Below the pieces are notes generated by a model that worked only from the letters and a program-made list of their open reading frames with translations, made no database searches and was not told where the DNA came from. Source: Eucommia ulmoides (lineage: Eukaryota > Streptophyta > Magnoliopsida > Garryales > Eucommiaceae). Taken from it: a stretch of 64,000 nt of DNA. Each line of letters starts with the position of its first letter. Within the stretch, counting starts at the first letter, position 1. The stretch spans positions 37,148,676 to 37,212,675 of the forward strand of contig CM028338.1 in assembly GCA_016647705.1 (NCBI GenBank). Direction: 5' to 3'. Shown here one piece after another: positions 21,301 to 31,590 of this stretch. The position numbers were made by a program, and so were the translations under genes.

Positions 21301-22141
21301 GCTTTGTTCAAGCACGTCGAGAAGATCTTTCGTTGTCATGGTTTTCAGCAATATGGTTAAGCAATGAATCGGTCCGTTGCTCTGATACCAACTGTCACGG
21401 GTAGAGTCTTTCAAGGTTGGAAAGTGGATCATGTGGTGCTAACTAGGAAATCGCCTAGTAGCAAGCCTGAAGATCAGATGATCTTAAATAGCGGAAGCGG
21501 TTTCAATAACAATGAGTTTCCCTACAGCAACACATATCAACAATGTAGAGAAAATACAATTACAATAATAAAAATAACAATTGTATTAATATCAAATATT
21601 ACAAAGTGTGAAAGCTTTGTTCAAGCGCGTCGAGAAGATCTTTCGTCATCATGGTTTTCAGCAATGGATCGATCCGTTGCTCTGATACCAACTGTCACGG
21701 GTCGAGTCTTTCGAGGTTGGAAAGTGGATCATGTGGTGCTAACTAGGGGATCACCTAGTAGTATGCCTGAAGATCAGATGATCTTAAATAGCGGAAGCGG
21801 TTTCAATAACAACGAATTTCCCTACAGCAACACATATCGGTAATGTAGAGAGAATACAATTACAATAATAATAACAACAATTGTATTAATATCAAATATT
21901 ACAAAATGTGAAAGGTTTGAATGACTTCAAAAGCATGTCCTCTCATATTATTCTTTAAACAAAAAAATACAAGTGACAACAATAGACACTATTATGCCTG
22001 AGGAGACATAATGAGGTCTTTTTACAAGAAATGAAGGAAAAAACCTAAATTAAGGTAAATTAGCTTAGAAAACAAATAAAAAGTGACACAAGTAAGCGGT
22101 GATGTGCGAAAATAAGTATTAGACAAGTTTAGACCGTCACA
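21301..22141 (-). mobile_element. 5' LTR and primer site of the second chromovirus, with partial tandem duplication
   Basis: The full LTR is 21693-22141 (449 bp; TGTCACGGGT...GACCGTCACA on +). Just outside it 'gttgctctgatacca' is the reverse complement of an initiator-Met primer site (TGGTATCAGAGC). LTR end, primer site and leader are present a second time at 21301-21613. The primer site is at about 21376-21390 and again at 21676-21690, and TGTCACGG at 21393 and 21693. So the element has two primer sites 300 bp apart. Confidence 0.8.
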
Positions 22142-22294
22142 CGATGCATATATTTGCAATCAAACCCTAGTGATTGAGTCAATGCTAGAGCCCTTCCTGA
22201 AGGACAGGCGGGCGTGCATCCCTAGTTCTTCTCCCATTGCAGTTACGTCTTCCAATCCCTCTCCTACTCTCTTAGAGGTTTTACATTCCTACAA

Positions 22295-22425
22295 TATCAC
22301 CAATTTTTTTTTTTTAATCACCCCTTGACTATCAGGTTAAATGCTAATTTATTTTTTTAGTAGGAATTGAATTCTAGATCTTTAAAAAAGGTAAATTAGA
22401 TATTCATTGCGACACCTTTTATGAG
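22295..22425 (-). mobile_element. Decayed tRNA-derived SINE remnant
   Basis: A T-rich tail on + (22307-22315) is followed by 'ggaattgaattctagatctt' and 'ggtaaattagatattcattg'. This is the same order as the clearer copy at 35858-35965. The B-box and A-box positions are degenerate. Confidence 0.4.
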
Positions 22426-22967
22426 TATGCTCTTAATACCTTTCAGGTGTTTGTGTCCATCGTTGCATTGAATAGACATCACAAAGAGACATCTTGGCCT
22501 TGGCAAGGTTCGATCTCTGGTTACACTCAACCGTCGCCCGAGGACATAAGCAAGCTCATCGTGGGCCTTTCAGAGTTCGATACGTGATGGGGATAGAGAC
22601 GAAATTGTTGCGTCCGGTCCTTGAGAATACGACGAATAGGAACCAGAACCGAGGCCCTTCACCCGGCAAGTCCAAATTTCCATTACACATGTCTCTCTTT
22701 TGAGTGGAAGGGTAATCTTGTTCTATACTCGAATCCTTTGACCAAACGCTTTTTGGAAAGAACCAATTACAATCATTATATCCAATCCTTTGAATTTCGT
22801 GGGGGAAGAGATCAAGTTGGAAAGGAAGATACAACGGACATTATAAATAGAAAAATTATACTAAATTTTCTTTTTGTCTTTGATTTATAAGTTGACAGTT
22901 GTATTGTTGTAAAATGAGTCACAATCGTTTGAAAAGAAAAAAGAGGAAATTGGTGAAAACTCCATTT
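22426..22967. other. Unidentified stretch of more even base composition
   Basis: 22440-22830 has clearly higher GC than the surrounding intergenic DNA and short ORFs on both strands (22494-22703 and 22621-22890 on +; 22556-22834 on -). None shows a domain I recognise. It may be an organelle-derived insert or an old gene fragment. Confidence 0.3.
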
Positions 22968-23667
22968 TTTTAAGCCTAATTGGTTAAAAAAAAATTATGT
23001 TATTAGGTTTTGATTTAATTCTTTAAATTAGATTTCACTTGTGTTTTAATTCCGCATTGCAGAAATTGTAGGAATATTGTAAAGATTGTAGGGAGTCCGT
23101 AGCGAATACATTCGGATTTTATAGTGAATTCTATTACATGTAACTAATTTTAGTTACAATTTCATAATTATTACTTTTCACACATATTTAGGTATTTTCG
23201 GTTACAAGTATTTTAGTTATATATTACAATTATATATATATGTGTAATATTTTGTGACGTAATTGAAAAAATATCAATTTTTTTAGTTTCATATTAAAAA
23301 TATGAGTTACATATTATTGGAACATGTAATTAAAAAATTAAACTTTTTTAGTTATATATCATTAAAATATGTAACTGAAAAATATCAAAATTTTTATTTG
23401 CGTACATATAATTAATACCTTGTAACTAATTAGATGTATTTTGTGTAATTTTGTGACATTTAATAATTTTTTTACACACAAAGTTGTTATATATAAAAAA
23501 TAAATAAAAATGACCTAAAACTAATATAGTAACATTACACACAAAATAGTTGCATGTAACTAGTGCGTTATTATTACGTGTGCAAGACTTCCTCTTTTTT
23601 AAAACATAAGAAACTAAATCAAAAGTTTTTACCTCATTTAGGACTTTTGACCAATTAGAACTTAAAT
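22968..23667. mobile_element. Candidate TIR element / MITE, ~700 bp
   Basis: The left end TTTAAGCCTAATTGGTTAAA and the reversed right end TTTAAGTTCTAATTGGTCAA match. Similarity continues to TTTTGATTTA about 50 bases in. The interior is AT-rich with many 'gtaact/agttac' words in both orientations. No coding capacity. A target duplication was not resolved. Confidence 0.45.
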
Positions 23668-24267
23668 ATAGGGGGAAAAAAATGCATCATTTTCGAAACA
23701 ATTTTTTTTTTCTGCATAAATTTAGGAGAAAAATGAAAGAAAATGAGGAAAAATAAGTGAAATTATAATTATACCCTTAATAATAGTATTTTTAATTTAT
23801 TGTTTGTAATATACTAAGATAAAATAGTAAATTATATTAAAAAAAAAATTATTTTTATTTTCTCTATAAAGGAAATAAAAATTTTTCAGAATAAAAATAT
23901 TTTTTTATTTTTTATTTTTCTTTTTTCTTTTTCACCCTTTCAACCAAAACTTACCAATACATAATATATAAGAAAGAAATGCAAACTCTCTCGTAGACCA
24001 AATAATATAGTTTGAGTGCATGTCAAAAATAATTGAAATGCCAACAATACTTTTCAAAATTGTTCATTCCTCTTAATCTCCTGTATGACAGGTGCCTACC
24101 TAACGTTTCTGCCCTTCCGATTTCTTCTTCTTGACGTTCTGTTCTTACCCATGGCCTACTACTCTTTTCCTCCGGTTTCTTGTCTCCTCTTCACTACCTG
24201 TATTTGATTTATATTCCATCTCCTGAATTCAATGAATAGGCGAGAAAAACTCTAAACTACGCGCCCC

Positions 24268-24298
<31 letters not shown>

Positions 24299-24301
24299 AA
24301 A
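23668..24301 (+). promoter_or_regulatory. Upstream region and leader of the MFS gene
   Basis: A possible TATA box 'taatatataag' lies near 23962. Two short upstream ORFs precede the start: 24151-24207 (18 codons plus stop) and 24232-24255. The leader ends in a run of 25 C (24264-24288) followed by 13 A directly before the ATG. Start site and use of the upstream ORFs are not known. Confidence 0.35.
24264..24301 (+). repeat. C25-A13 homopolymer pair abutting the start codon
   Basis: Twenty-five C residues run into an A tract that merges with the A of the ATG at 24302. The length is prone to sequencing error. The opposite strand is a G25 run. Confidence 0.85.
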
Positions 24302-27300
24302 ATGGTAGTTCTGAAAGCGGGAAGCAGACCGCCGTGGGTGGGTCTTGCTGCTGCCGTGTGGGTCCAAATCGCCGCCGGAAACGCGTATACATTCCCTCTC
24401 TACTCCTCTTCTCTGAAGTCGGTTCTGGGTTTCAATCAGCAGCAGCTGACCATTCTCGGAGTGGCCAACGATATCGGGGAAAACGTCGGAATTCTTCCGG
24501 GCATCGCCTGTAATAAGCTCCCGCCTTGGGCTGTTCTTCTTGTGGGTGGTTTTGCTTCTTTCTTGGGCTATGGCGTTCTCTGGCTTGCTGTTAGCCAGAC
24601 TGTTATGTCTTTGCCTTACTGGATTGTAAGTTCCTTTTACTCTTCAATATCTTCTCTCTATAAAATATTTCATTTGCGTAAAAAAACGCATTAGGATCAG
24701 ATTATAGATTGGTAATGATGATTGGGTTTTATATATCAGAGAAGATCAATTTGGGTTTGTTGGGTTGTCCCACATGGGATATAAAACAGACGAGTGATCA
24801 AGTTATAAGTGAAAGGAAAAGTCTGACATTATGAAAGGAAAAGTCTGACGTTATGAGTATGTAGAAAAGACTAGTGATTAGACTATAAGTGTGAGGGAAA
24901 ACCTCACATCATAAGTTTACTTTTGAGATTAAGAGAGACTCGAGATCACCACTGATATCAGAACTCAGGTTACAACTCTTGCTTAATAACTACAAAAAGA
25001 GAGGCTACTAGAAGGTTAGCCGACCAAAGACCTGATGTGTGAGGGAGAGATTGTTAGATTTATCCTATATCGAATGAGAAAGGGGCTGGCCAAGTTGTAA
25101 GTGTGAGAGAAAATTGAGAGTTAATTTTTGGGGTTGAGAGAGACCGATTTTATATTCTTGGATTTAATAACCTAAAATTAATCTAAATTTCTCTTCTTCT
25201 TTTTTAAGTGAACTTGTGGTAGTCTTCTGTTGTTTTATTTGCCTTTAGCAGTTGGAATTATGCTTATTATTATAAACCTTGGTGATCTAAAAAGGGTTTT
25301 GACTGTTTGGAATTGCTGGTAGTTGGGATATTGTTTCTAAAAATTTATATCCAAACAACCATTAAAATTTTGATATGTTTTGGTGAACTTTTGGTACTCA
25401 TTTGTTAGCTAGCGTCTGGTTTCATGGATTTCTTAGGCACGCAAGTGAAAAACTAAAAAATTTAGGTGGGATTTAGTTATTGTTTCTACTCAATTTATTG
25501 AGATGAAAATTTCATTTTTGATTTGAAGTATTCTAAGAATAAAAATATATTTGGTAACCCTCATTGTCCTGGAATTGTTTATTTAAATTTATAAGAACAC
25601 AAATAAGAAATACATTTGGTTGCAACATTCGTTCTTTTCTTTTTTTTTAAATGCATGGTGGCCAACGGGGTGATAGTGGCCGGCAGGTGGTGGGCCGGTG
25701 GCCAGCGTGGTGGTAGTCGTCAACGTGGTAGTGGTGGCCAGCATAGTGGTGGCGGTTAGCAAATGGTGGTTGCTAGCGGAGTAGTAGTGAGAATAGTTTT
25801 GTGGGAGTGAATAGGAATCAACATTTTTTATTTCTCAAAGTCTTAATAAATTCAAGAATTACTCCCAAAATTTTAAGAACAGAAATGTGTTACCAATCGC
25901 GTTTATGGACATTTATTCCAAAATTTTGGGAGCGAAAACAGAAATCAAGGATTCTAATTCTAAGGTTTCAATTCCACATTACCAAATGAGACCTTAATGG
26001 AAACGATTGGATGTTTTTGGCATATATTCTAAAAAAAAAAATCATTTTTGGTTGGTCTCAAGTAGTGTTTTCAGTTTTCAAAAACTCAAACAAATATTAT
26101 TTAAAAAAAAAAAAAAAAAAAACTGAAAAATATTTTTAGAAAATAATTTTTATAATATTCAATCTATTACATCACCTACCTTAATATTATACTTTGTTAT
26201 TTTAAAAATTAGATTTTAATTTTTTCTTTATTTCTTCATTTTTTATCTATTTAAAAAATTTCTCTACCCACATTCACCCAACAAATATCACCCTTTATCT
26301 CTTTTTTTCAACAATAATATTTAAATCAATCATATCATTTTTAATTCAAAAATTAACTTTCCAAAATTTAAAATTGTTTTTAACAACAAAACCAAACAGA
26401 CAACAGTCTTTTGTGAACCGATTTTCTTGTGTGGAGTAATTAGTTTGTTGGCATTTTAAGAGAAAAATAAAAAATGTGATTTCTTCACATTTCTGTTGTT
26501 TGGTAAATTTAAAGAAATGATCAATATATCCTTACGAAACTTTATTATATTTCATTATAAAAAAAGGACCTTATGGCTAACTATCCTAAAAAAAACACTT
26601 TCCCTTCTTGTCTTCCAACAAGCTACTCAAACTTAGTTGGGGAAAAAAATATTAGCCACCCTTTGGCAACTCTTTTTAAAATTATTCGAAAAAAAAATAA
26701 GAAATCTTGTTGGCACTTTCATCTATGACTGCAACTCCGCCCTATTTGCTATTTGATTAGGAAATGTTCATCATATCCGGATTCAATCTAGCATTTCACA
26801 ACGTTTGGGGAACGCAAGTTTAATTAAAACAAAAAAAGTAAGACAAGTTTGATAACTCTTTTTTTCAACAAAGAAGTACATAAAACATTATCAAATGTTT
26901 TAAAACATTTGATAATGTTTTAAATACTCAAAGAAAACGTTATCAAATGGAGTGTAACATATATAAAAACATTTTTTTCTTCTTCCTCATTTTTTATGAA
27001 CACAATATATATAAAGTTCTTTTCTTTTCTCCTAACGAGATTCTTGTTTTCCTATTGCAGTTGTGGCTTGCGCTCTGCATCGCCACCAATGGCAGCGCGT
27101 GGCTTGGCACCGCCGTCCTTGTCACCAACATGCGAAACTTCCCCCTAAGCCGTGGCACCGTCGCTGGAATCCTCAAGGGCTACGTCGGTTTGAGTGCTGC
27201 CATCTTTACCGAAGTCTATACCATCCTAAACGGTTCCTCCGCAAACCTATTATTGTTCTTAACAATCGCCATCCCCATGACATGTTTGGCGACGATGTAT

Positions 27301-29613
27301 TTCATCCGACCTTGCGCACCGGCCTCTGGCGAAGACTCGTCGGTCCACGTGCACTTCCTTTTCACTCAGGGTTCGAGTCTCACCCTGGCAATCTATCTCC
27401 TTGCAACAACGATTCTCAACAACACGATTTCCCTAGATAAATTCATATTATATATATTTGTCGTTGTGATGATTGTACTTATGTTGGCGCCACTCGCTAT
27501 TCCTGTTAAAATGACTTTTTTTCCAGTGGCTCCAAAGCGAAATGGAGAAATATTATCAAGTTTTTTGGGGGATTTGGATTCAAACCAAACGGAACCTTTG
27601 TTGAACGAGGATGAAGATATTGGGTCAGATGTGGATGTGCTATTGGCAGTGGGGGAGGGGGCGGTTAAGGAGCAGAGGAGGCCGCCAAGGAGGGGGGAGG
27701 ATTTTAGGTTCCGGGAGGCGGTGGTGAAGGCCGATTTTTGGCTTCTTTGGACGGTTTATTTTGTTGGGTTAGGGTCGGGAGTGACCGTTCTCAACAATTT
27801 GGCTCAGATCGGGGTTTCGTTGGGGGTGGACAATACCACGATGTTGTTGAGTCTCTTCAGCTTTTGTAATTTTCTTGGCCGCCTCGGCGCCGGCGCCATT
27901 TCGGAACATTTCGTCAGGTTATTTTTACATTCGAAGCCATGAATAATTCCACAAAATTAGCACTTTAGATAGCGTTTGGTTTCATGAATTTGGAGTCTTG
28001 GAATTGGAAACTAACACATACAAAAAGTTAGGTGGAGTTTGGTAATCGTTTCTGTTTCCATTTCAGCAGTGGGATAAAAATTTTGTTTTCTTTTTTGGAG
28101 TAGAATCGCGTTTGGTAACGATAATTTTTTTTTTTTTTTTTTTTTGTTTTGGGAAGGGAATTGTGTTTGGTAACGATTTTATCCTAAAATCTTTTTTTTT
28201 TTTTTTTCCTGTTTTGGCCTGACGGCGGTGGCGCCGTCGCCGGGCGGCCGGCGGTGCTCTGGCACTGGCGACAGCGGTAGCGCCGGTGGCGACGGCCGGA
28301 AGACAATAGCGTCGTCGCCAGCGGCAGCCGAAAGTAGCCGAGAAATTTCCGGCTGGACGGTGACCGGCGACGGTCACCGGAGATAACCGCCGGTGGCTGG
28401 TGGCCGGCGGTGGCAGACAGCCGGTAGGTGGATAGTGACTATGTGTTTTGGGAATAGAATGAGAATAATGAGAAAAAAAAAAAAATTTGTTTCTCATTTC
28501 TTAAGAAGAAAGTGGGCACAATTCTCAAATAGGAATAAAATGGAAACGAAAACAAAAACAAAAATTACCAAACACTATTCCCAAACAGAATTCCCAAAAA
28601 TCTGGAAATGAAATGGAAATTTCTGGAATGGAAATGGTTACCAAACGGGTCCTTAAAAAATTCATTCGGTCATTTTTAATTCCAATTCCGAGGCTCCAAG
28701 TCCTTACAGTGTTTAGTTGCATGGAATCGGAACTTTCGGAATTTGAATTCGAAATGAATGCGCGATGATTCTTTTCGAATCCCATTTTCATGGCTCCAAT
28801 TTTGGTGCTTCCAGACACTACCTTAGATTGCGCTTACTTATAAATATTGAAAGATTTTCTCCCCTTTTGTTTAACCAGTTTTGTGGGAATAGAAACAAAA
28901 ATTTGCCCACCTTCTTGTAATAAACAAAAGAAAAAAAGATGCCATATTTTTGTTCTCAAATTTCTGTTTTTGTTCCCTTAAAATTTAGAACAAAAACTGA
29001 AATCGTTGAAAATTTCTCTTGTTATCTGGGAGCAGAATTAGAATTGATTTTTTTTTGTTCTTATATTTTCTTTTTTTGTTTTGGCAACAGAAACACTAGC
29101 TATTGCATTGGTATTTGGTACCCAAATCTTATCTTTTGCAGGTCAAAAACAATTCCCCGTACGATCTGGATGACCCTCACGCAAATAATCATGATCATAA
29201 TATTCCTCCTCTATGCCTCCGCCCTCGCTGGAACTCTCTACGCCGCCACTGGGTTGCTTGGAATTTGCTATGGCGTTCAGTTCGCAGTCATGATTCCGAC
29301 TACCTCCGAGCTCTTTGGGCTCACCCATTTCGGCATAATATTCAACTTCATGCAGCTCGGAAATCCCGTCGGTGCCCTCCTCTTCTCCGCCCTTCTCGCC
29401 AGTAAAGTTTATGATTCGGAGGTGGCAAAACAAGGTGACAGTTCTACTTGTGTGGGGCCCAATTGTTTCCGGGTGACTTTTCTCGTTCTGGCAGCAGTTT
29501 GTGGGGTCGGAACAGTTTTGAGCGTGATTTTGACGGTCAGGATTAGGCCAGTTTATCAGATGCTTTATGCTAGTGGATCATTTCGGTTGCCTCAGAGCAG
29601 CTCTAGCCACTGA
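24302..29613 (+). CDS. Nodulin-like / NFD4-like major facilitator membrane protein, 3 exons
   Basis: Exons 24302-24625, 27061-27917 and 29142-29613 join to 1653 nt, 550 residues plus stop. Donors are GTAAGT and GTTATT; acceptors are ATTGCAG and TTTGCAG; phases are 0 and 2 and agree across both introns. The N-terminus (SRPPWVGLAAAVWVQIAAGN) and residues 1-250 carry the plant Nodulin-like domain, with TVAGILKGY and MRNFPLSRG typical of the family. About twelve hydrophobic segments are visible. A hydrophilic acidic loop at about residues 260-325 contains EPLLNEDEDIGSD. The C-terminal half holds NNLAQIG, SFCNFLGRLGAGAISEH and ELFGLTHFGIIFNF. Arabidopsis NFD4 gave the family its name (karyogamy), but substrates of most members are unknown; membrane transport is inferred. 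All exons are open and splice sites intact, so it looks functional despite TE-filled introns. Confidence 0.92.
24758..25156 (+). mobile_element. TRIM-like miniature LTR retrotransposon in intron 1
   Basis: An LTR-like segment starts TGTTGGGTTGTCCCACATGG at 24758. A related one starts TGTTAGATTTATCCTATATC at 25052. Both contain 'aagttataagtg/aagttgtaagtgtgag' words and 'gattaagagagac/ggttgagagagac'. Between them 'ctgatatcagaactc' near 24952 resembles an initiator-Met primer site, and 'gtgagggagaga' just before 25052 is a polypurine tract. About 400 bp with no coding capacity. Confidence 0.6.
25411..25995. mobile_element. TIR-type non-autonomous element with GGTGG-rich core, intron 1
   Basis: The left end 'agcgtctggtttcatgg' and the right end 'ttaccaaatgagacc' are inverted relatives, with a 'gaattc/attggaa' theme inside each arm. 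The centre (25650-25800) is a plus-strand purine/GGTGGC-rich low-complexity block. The same type of element is in intron 2. Confidence 0.5.
27966..28660. mobile_element. TIR-type non-autonomous element with GC-rich core, intron 2
   Basis: The left end 'agcgtttggtttcatgaatt' and the right end 'ggttaccaaacgggtcc' form inverted ends. The core 28215-28440 is very GC-rich (GGCGGTGGCGCC, GCCGGCGG words) in an otherwise AT-rich intron. It shares ends and design with 25411-25995. The core sets up spurious ORFs on the minus strand. Confidence 0.5.
28705..28825. mobile_element. Small MITE candidate, intron 2
   Basis: 'agtgtttagttgcatggaat' at the left and 'gcttccagacactacc' at the right are inverted relatives around about 80 bases. 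Too short and diverged for a firm call. Confidence 0.3.
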
Positions 29614-29818
29614 GTGGATTTTTGTTTTCGTTCCATATTTTTGTTTCCGTTCTCACATTTTTTAATATTTTTTGGGAACATAATGGAAATAGTTTCTTCT
29701 TGTTCTCATTTTTCTGTTTCTGTTCCCAGAAAACAAAAGCTTTAGAACACAAAAAAAGGGCCACCTAAGTATTTTTTGTTCCTAGATTTCTGTATCCAGA
29801 AACAAATGTGTTAATATA

Positions 29819-29976
29819 TATATATGAGTTTGACCTATTAGGTTAAAACCCTAACACTAGGGTTTCCCTAATCTCCTATATATATCTCCATTATAAATCT
29901 TCATTGTCGTACTTTTTATAAATATCAATCTATCATTCATATTCTCCCAACTTTTCGTCTATCAAGTATCTTAATA
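29819..29976 (+). mobile_element. 5' LTR of the copia element (158 bp)
   Basis: It begins TGTTAATATA and ends TCTTAATA, where the final CA has become TA. It is shorter than the 3' copy mainly because it lacks that copy's long AT repeat. Confidence 0.8.
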
Positions 29977-29990
29977 TGGTATTAAGAGCC
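29977..29990 (+). other. Copia primer-binding site, initiator-Met type
   Basis: TGGTATTAAGAGCC is a two-change version of the TGGTATCAGAGCC complementary to initiator tRNA-Met and abuts the LTR. Confidence 0.75.
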
Positions 29991-31590
29991 AATGTTTACT
30001 AGCCTTGTTCCTACTAAGATTTTCAAAACCCTAACCCAAACAAGCCTTTCGTCGCACCGTTTTTTCTAGGTTTTTTTTTCGTGATCTTTGTTAACTGCTA
30101 CAGACTTCATCACTACTCCAATATCAAATCTCATCACATCAGCATCTTCGTCTCGAAAAGACGAATAGAACGTCATCAAAACTAGCTCCACCGAGCCTCT
30201 ACGTGCCTCCCAAAGTCATAAGTACCATCAAGCCTCGCTGCTTTGGATTTTGGGCTCTACGGCAACAACCGATGCTCAAAATTCATCAACGATCATACTA
30301 TCATAACTGTCTCGACAAGATGATTCCAATGCCACAAAAATCACATCCATCCAACCTTGGACACACCCTCACACGCGCAAAATGTGAGTTACTTCACCGT
30401 CGCTTCAAATCTATGTGCCACACAATCAACCCTCACTACGTCATCGCTAACTCAGCTCCAACTCAATGCCATGTCAACACTAACTCAACGACATTTCCTT
30501 GCCACATAATAGTCATGTCACAAAAGTCAAGCGTTTAACTCTATCACGTCAACGCCACGTAAACTGACACGTCACAACAGTCAGTAGTCAATAATGCCAC
30601 ATCATCACCATGTGGTCTAATATGTCATCAGAATCACCAATCAGCCATTGCCACATCAACTCCGCATCAGTGTTGACTGTCACACTGTCTGGTCTTCGCC
30701 ACATCACTAGTTCACAAGAAAAAGTTTTTACTGACCGGTTCAAGTATTTTTACATCGATTTTCTACAAAGTTGGATTGATTCCTAGGGTTTTCAGATGTT
30801 ATGATCCTGTTTCCAACCTCCGTTTTATGATTTGAGACTCATAGGATATACTTTCCTTTATATTTGTGTAGTTTTTACGCCGGTTCACCCGTTTTTGGAT
30901 CGGTTGTTAAAGATCTAATACTGGTTCTTGGCTAATTTCAGCGTTCTGAATCCATATGTGGCCTCTGTTTAATAAACTTCAAATCATATAATATTATTCT
31001 TTTTCTATTGTTAATTCGGTTAATTACAAAGATTTGATCAGTTCAAGTGTTCATCAATCAGTTATTCACGATTATAGATCGATTCCTGAAAACATTTAGC
31101 ATTTTGAATCCATCTGTAGCCTCGATTTCTCCAGATTTATATCGTATATTACTTTGTTGTATGTTATTGATTCGATTCAACAACGATGTCTAAGGGTTGC
31201 TTTTCTTCGATCATTCTCTGATAAAGAGAGTTTGGGTCCTACCTCTACTATTGTTACCATTTCTATTGTGAATATAGATTCACTCTTCCACCAAATTTGC
31301 TCCAAAAATGGTACAAATTTTTTCCCTATCCTTTCACTTACTATAGTAATTATTCTTCGTTCTTTGATTATGTTTATTGTAATCTCCTAACGTCTGATGC
31401 CAACATCTTCTCATCCAAACTATCTGCTATGAATGCCCCTACCATTTATACCGCTAATAGTACTCATACCGTTCAGATTTTTACTTCACATCTTTCTATT
31501 CTTAACATGTATATAATTCTGAAACTCACCTTAAATATCTTATCTATTGTGCAACTCTATAAATTAGGATTTGAAGTAATATTTTCTAAT
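29991..31590 (+). pseudogene. Copia leader and gag region (heavily decayed)
   Basis: No long frame survives. 30203-30538 is open but not recognisable. 30360-30720 is rich in CACGTCA/CACATCA words. The last part (31260-31590) gives scattered copia gag/protease-like fragments in shifting frames. Confidence 0.45.

Noticed and set aside
25801..25989. 62-residue ORF in intron 1
   Set aside because: Arm of a TIR element, not conserved coding sequence.
27063..27440. 125-residue ORF overlapping MFS exon 2
   Set aside because: Shadow in another frame of a well-supported exon.
28063..28497. 144-residue minus-strand ORF with Arg/Ala-rich part
   Set aside because: Lies in intron 2 in the GC-rich core of a TIR element; low complexity, no domain.
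30203..30538. 111-residue ORF in the copia leader
   Set aside because: No resemblance to gag; falls in a heavily decayed region and has no retained neighbours in frame.
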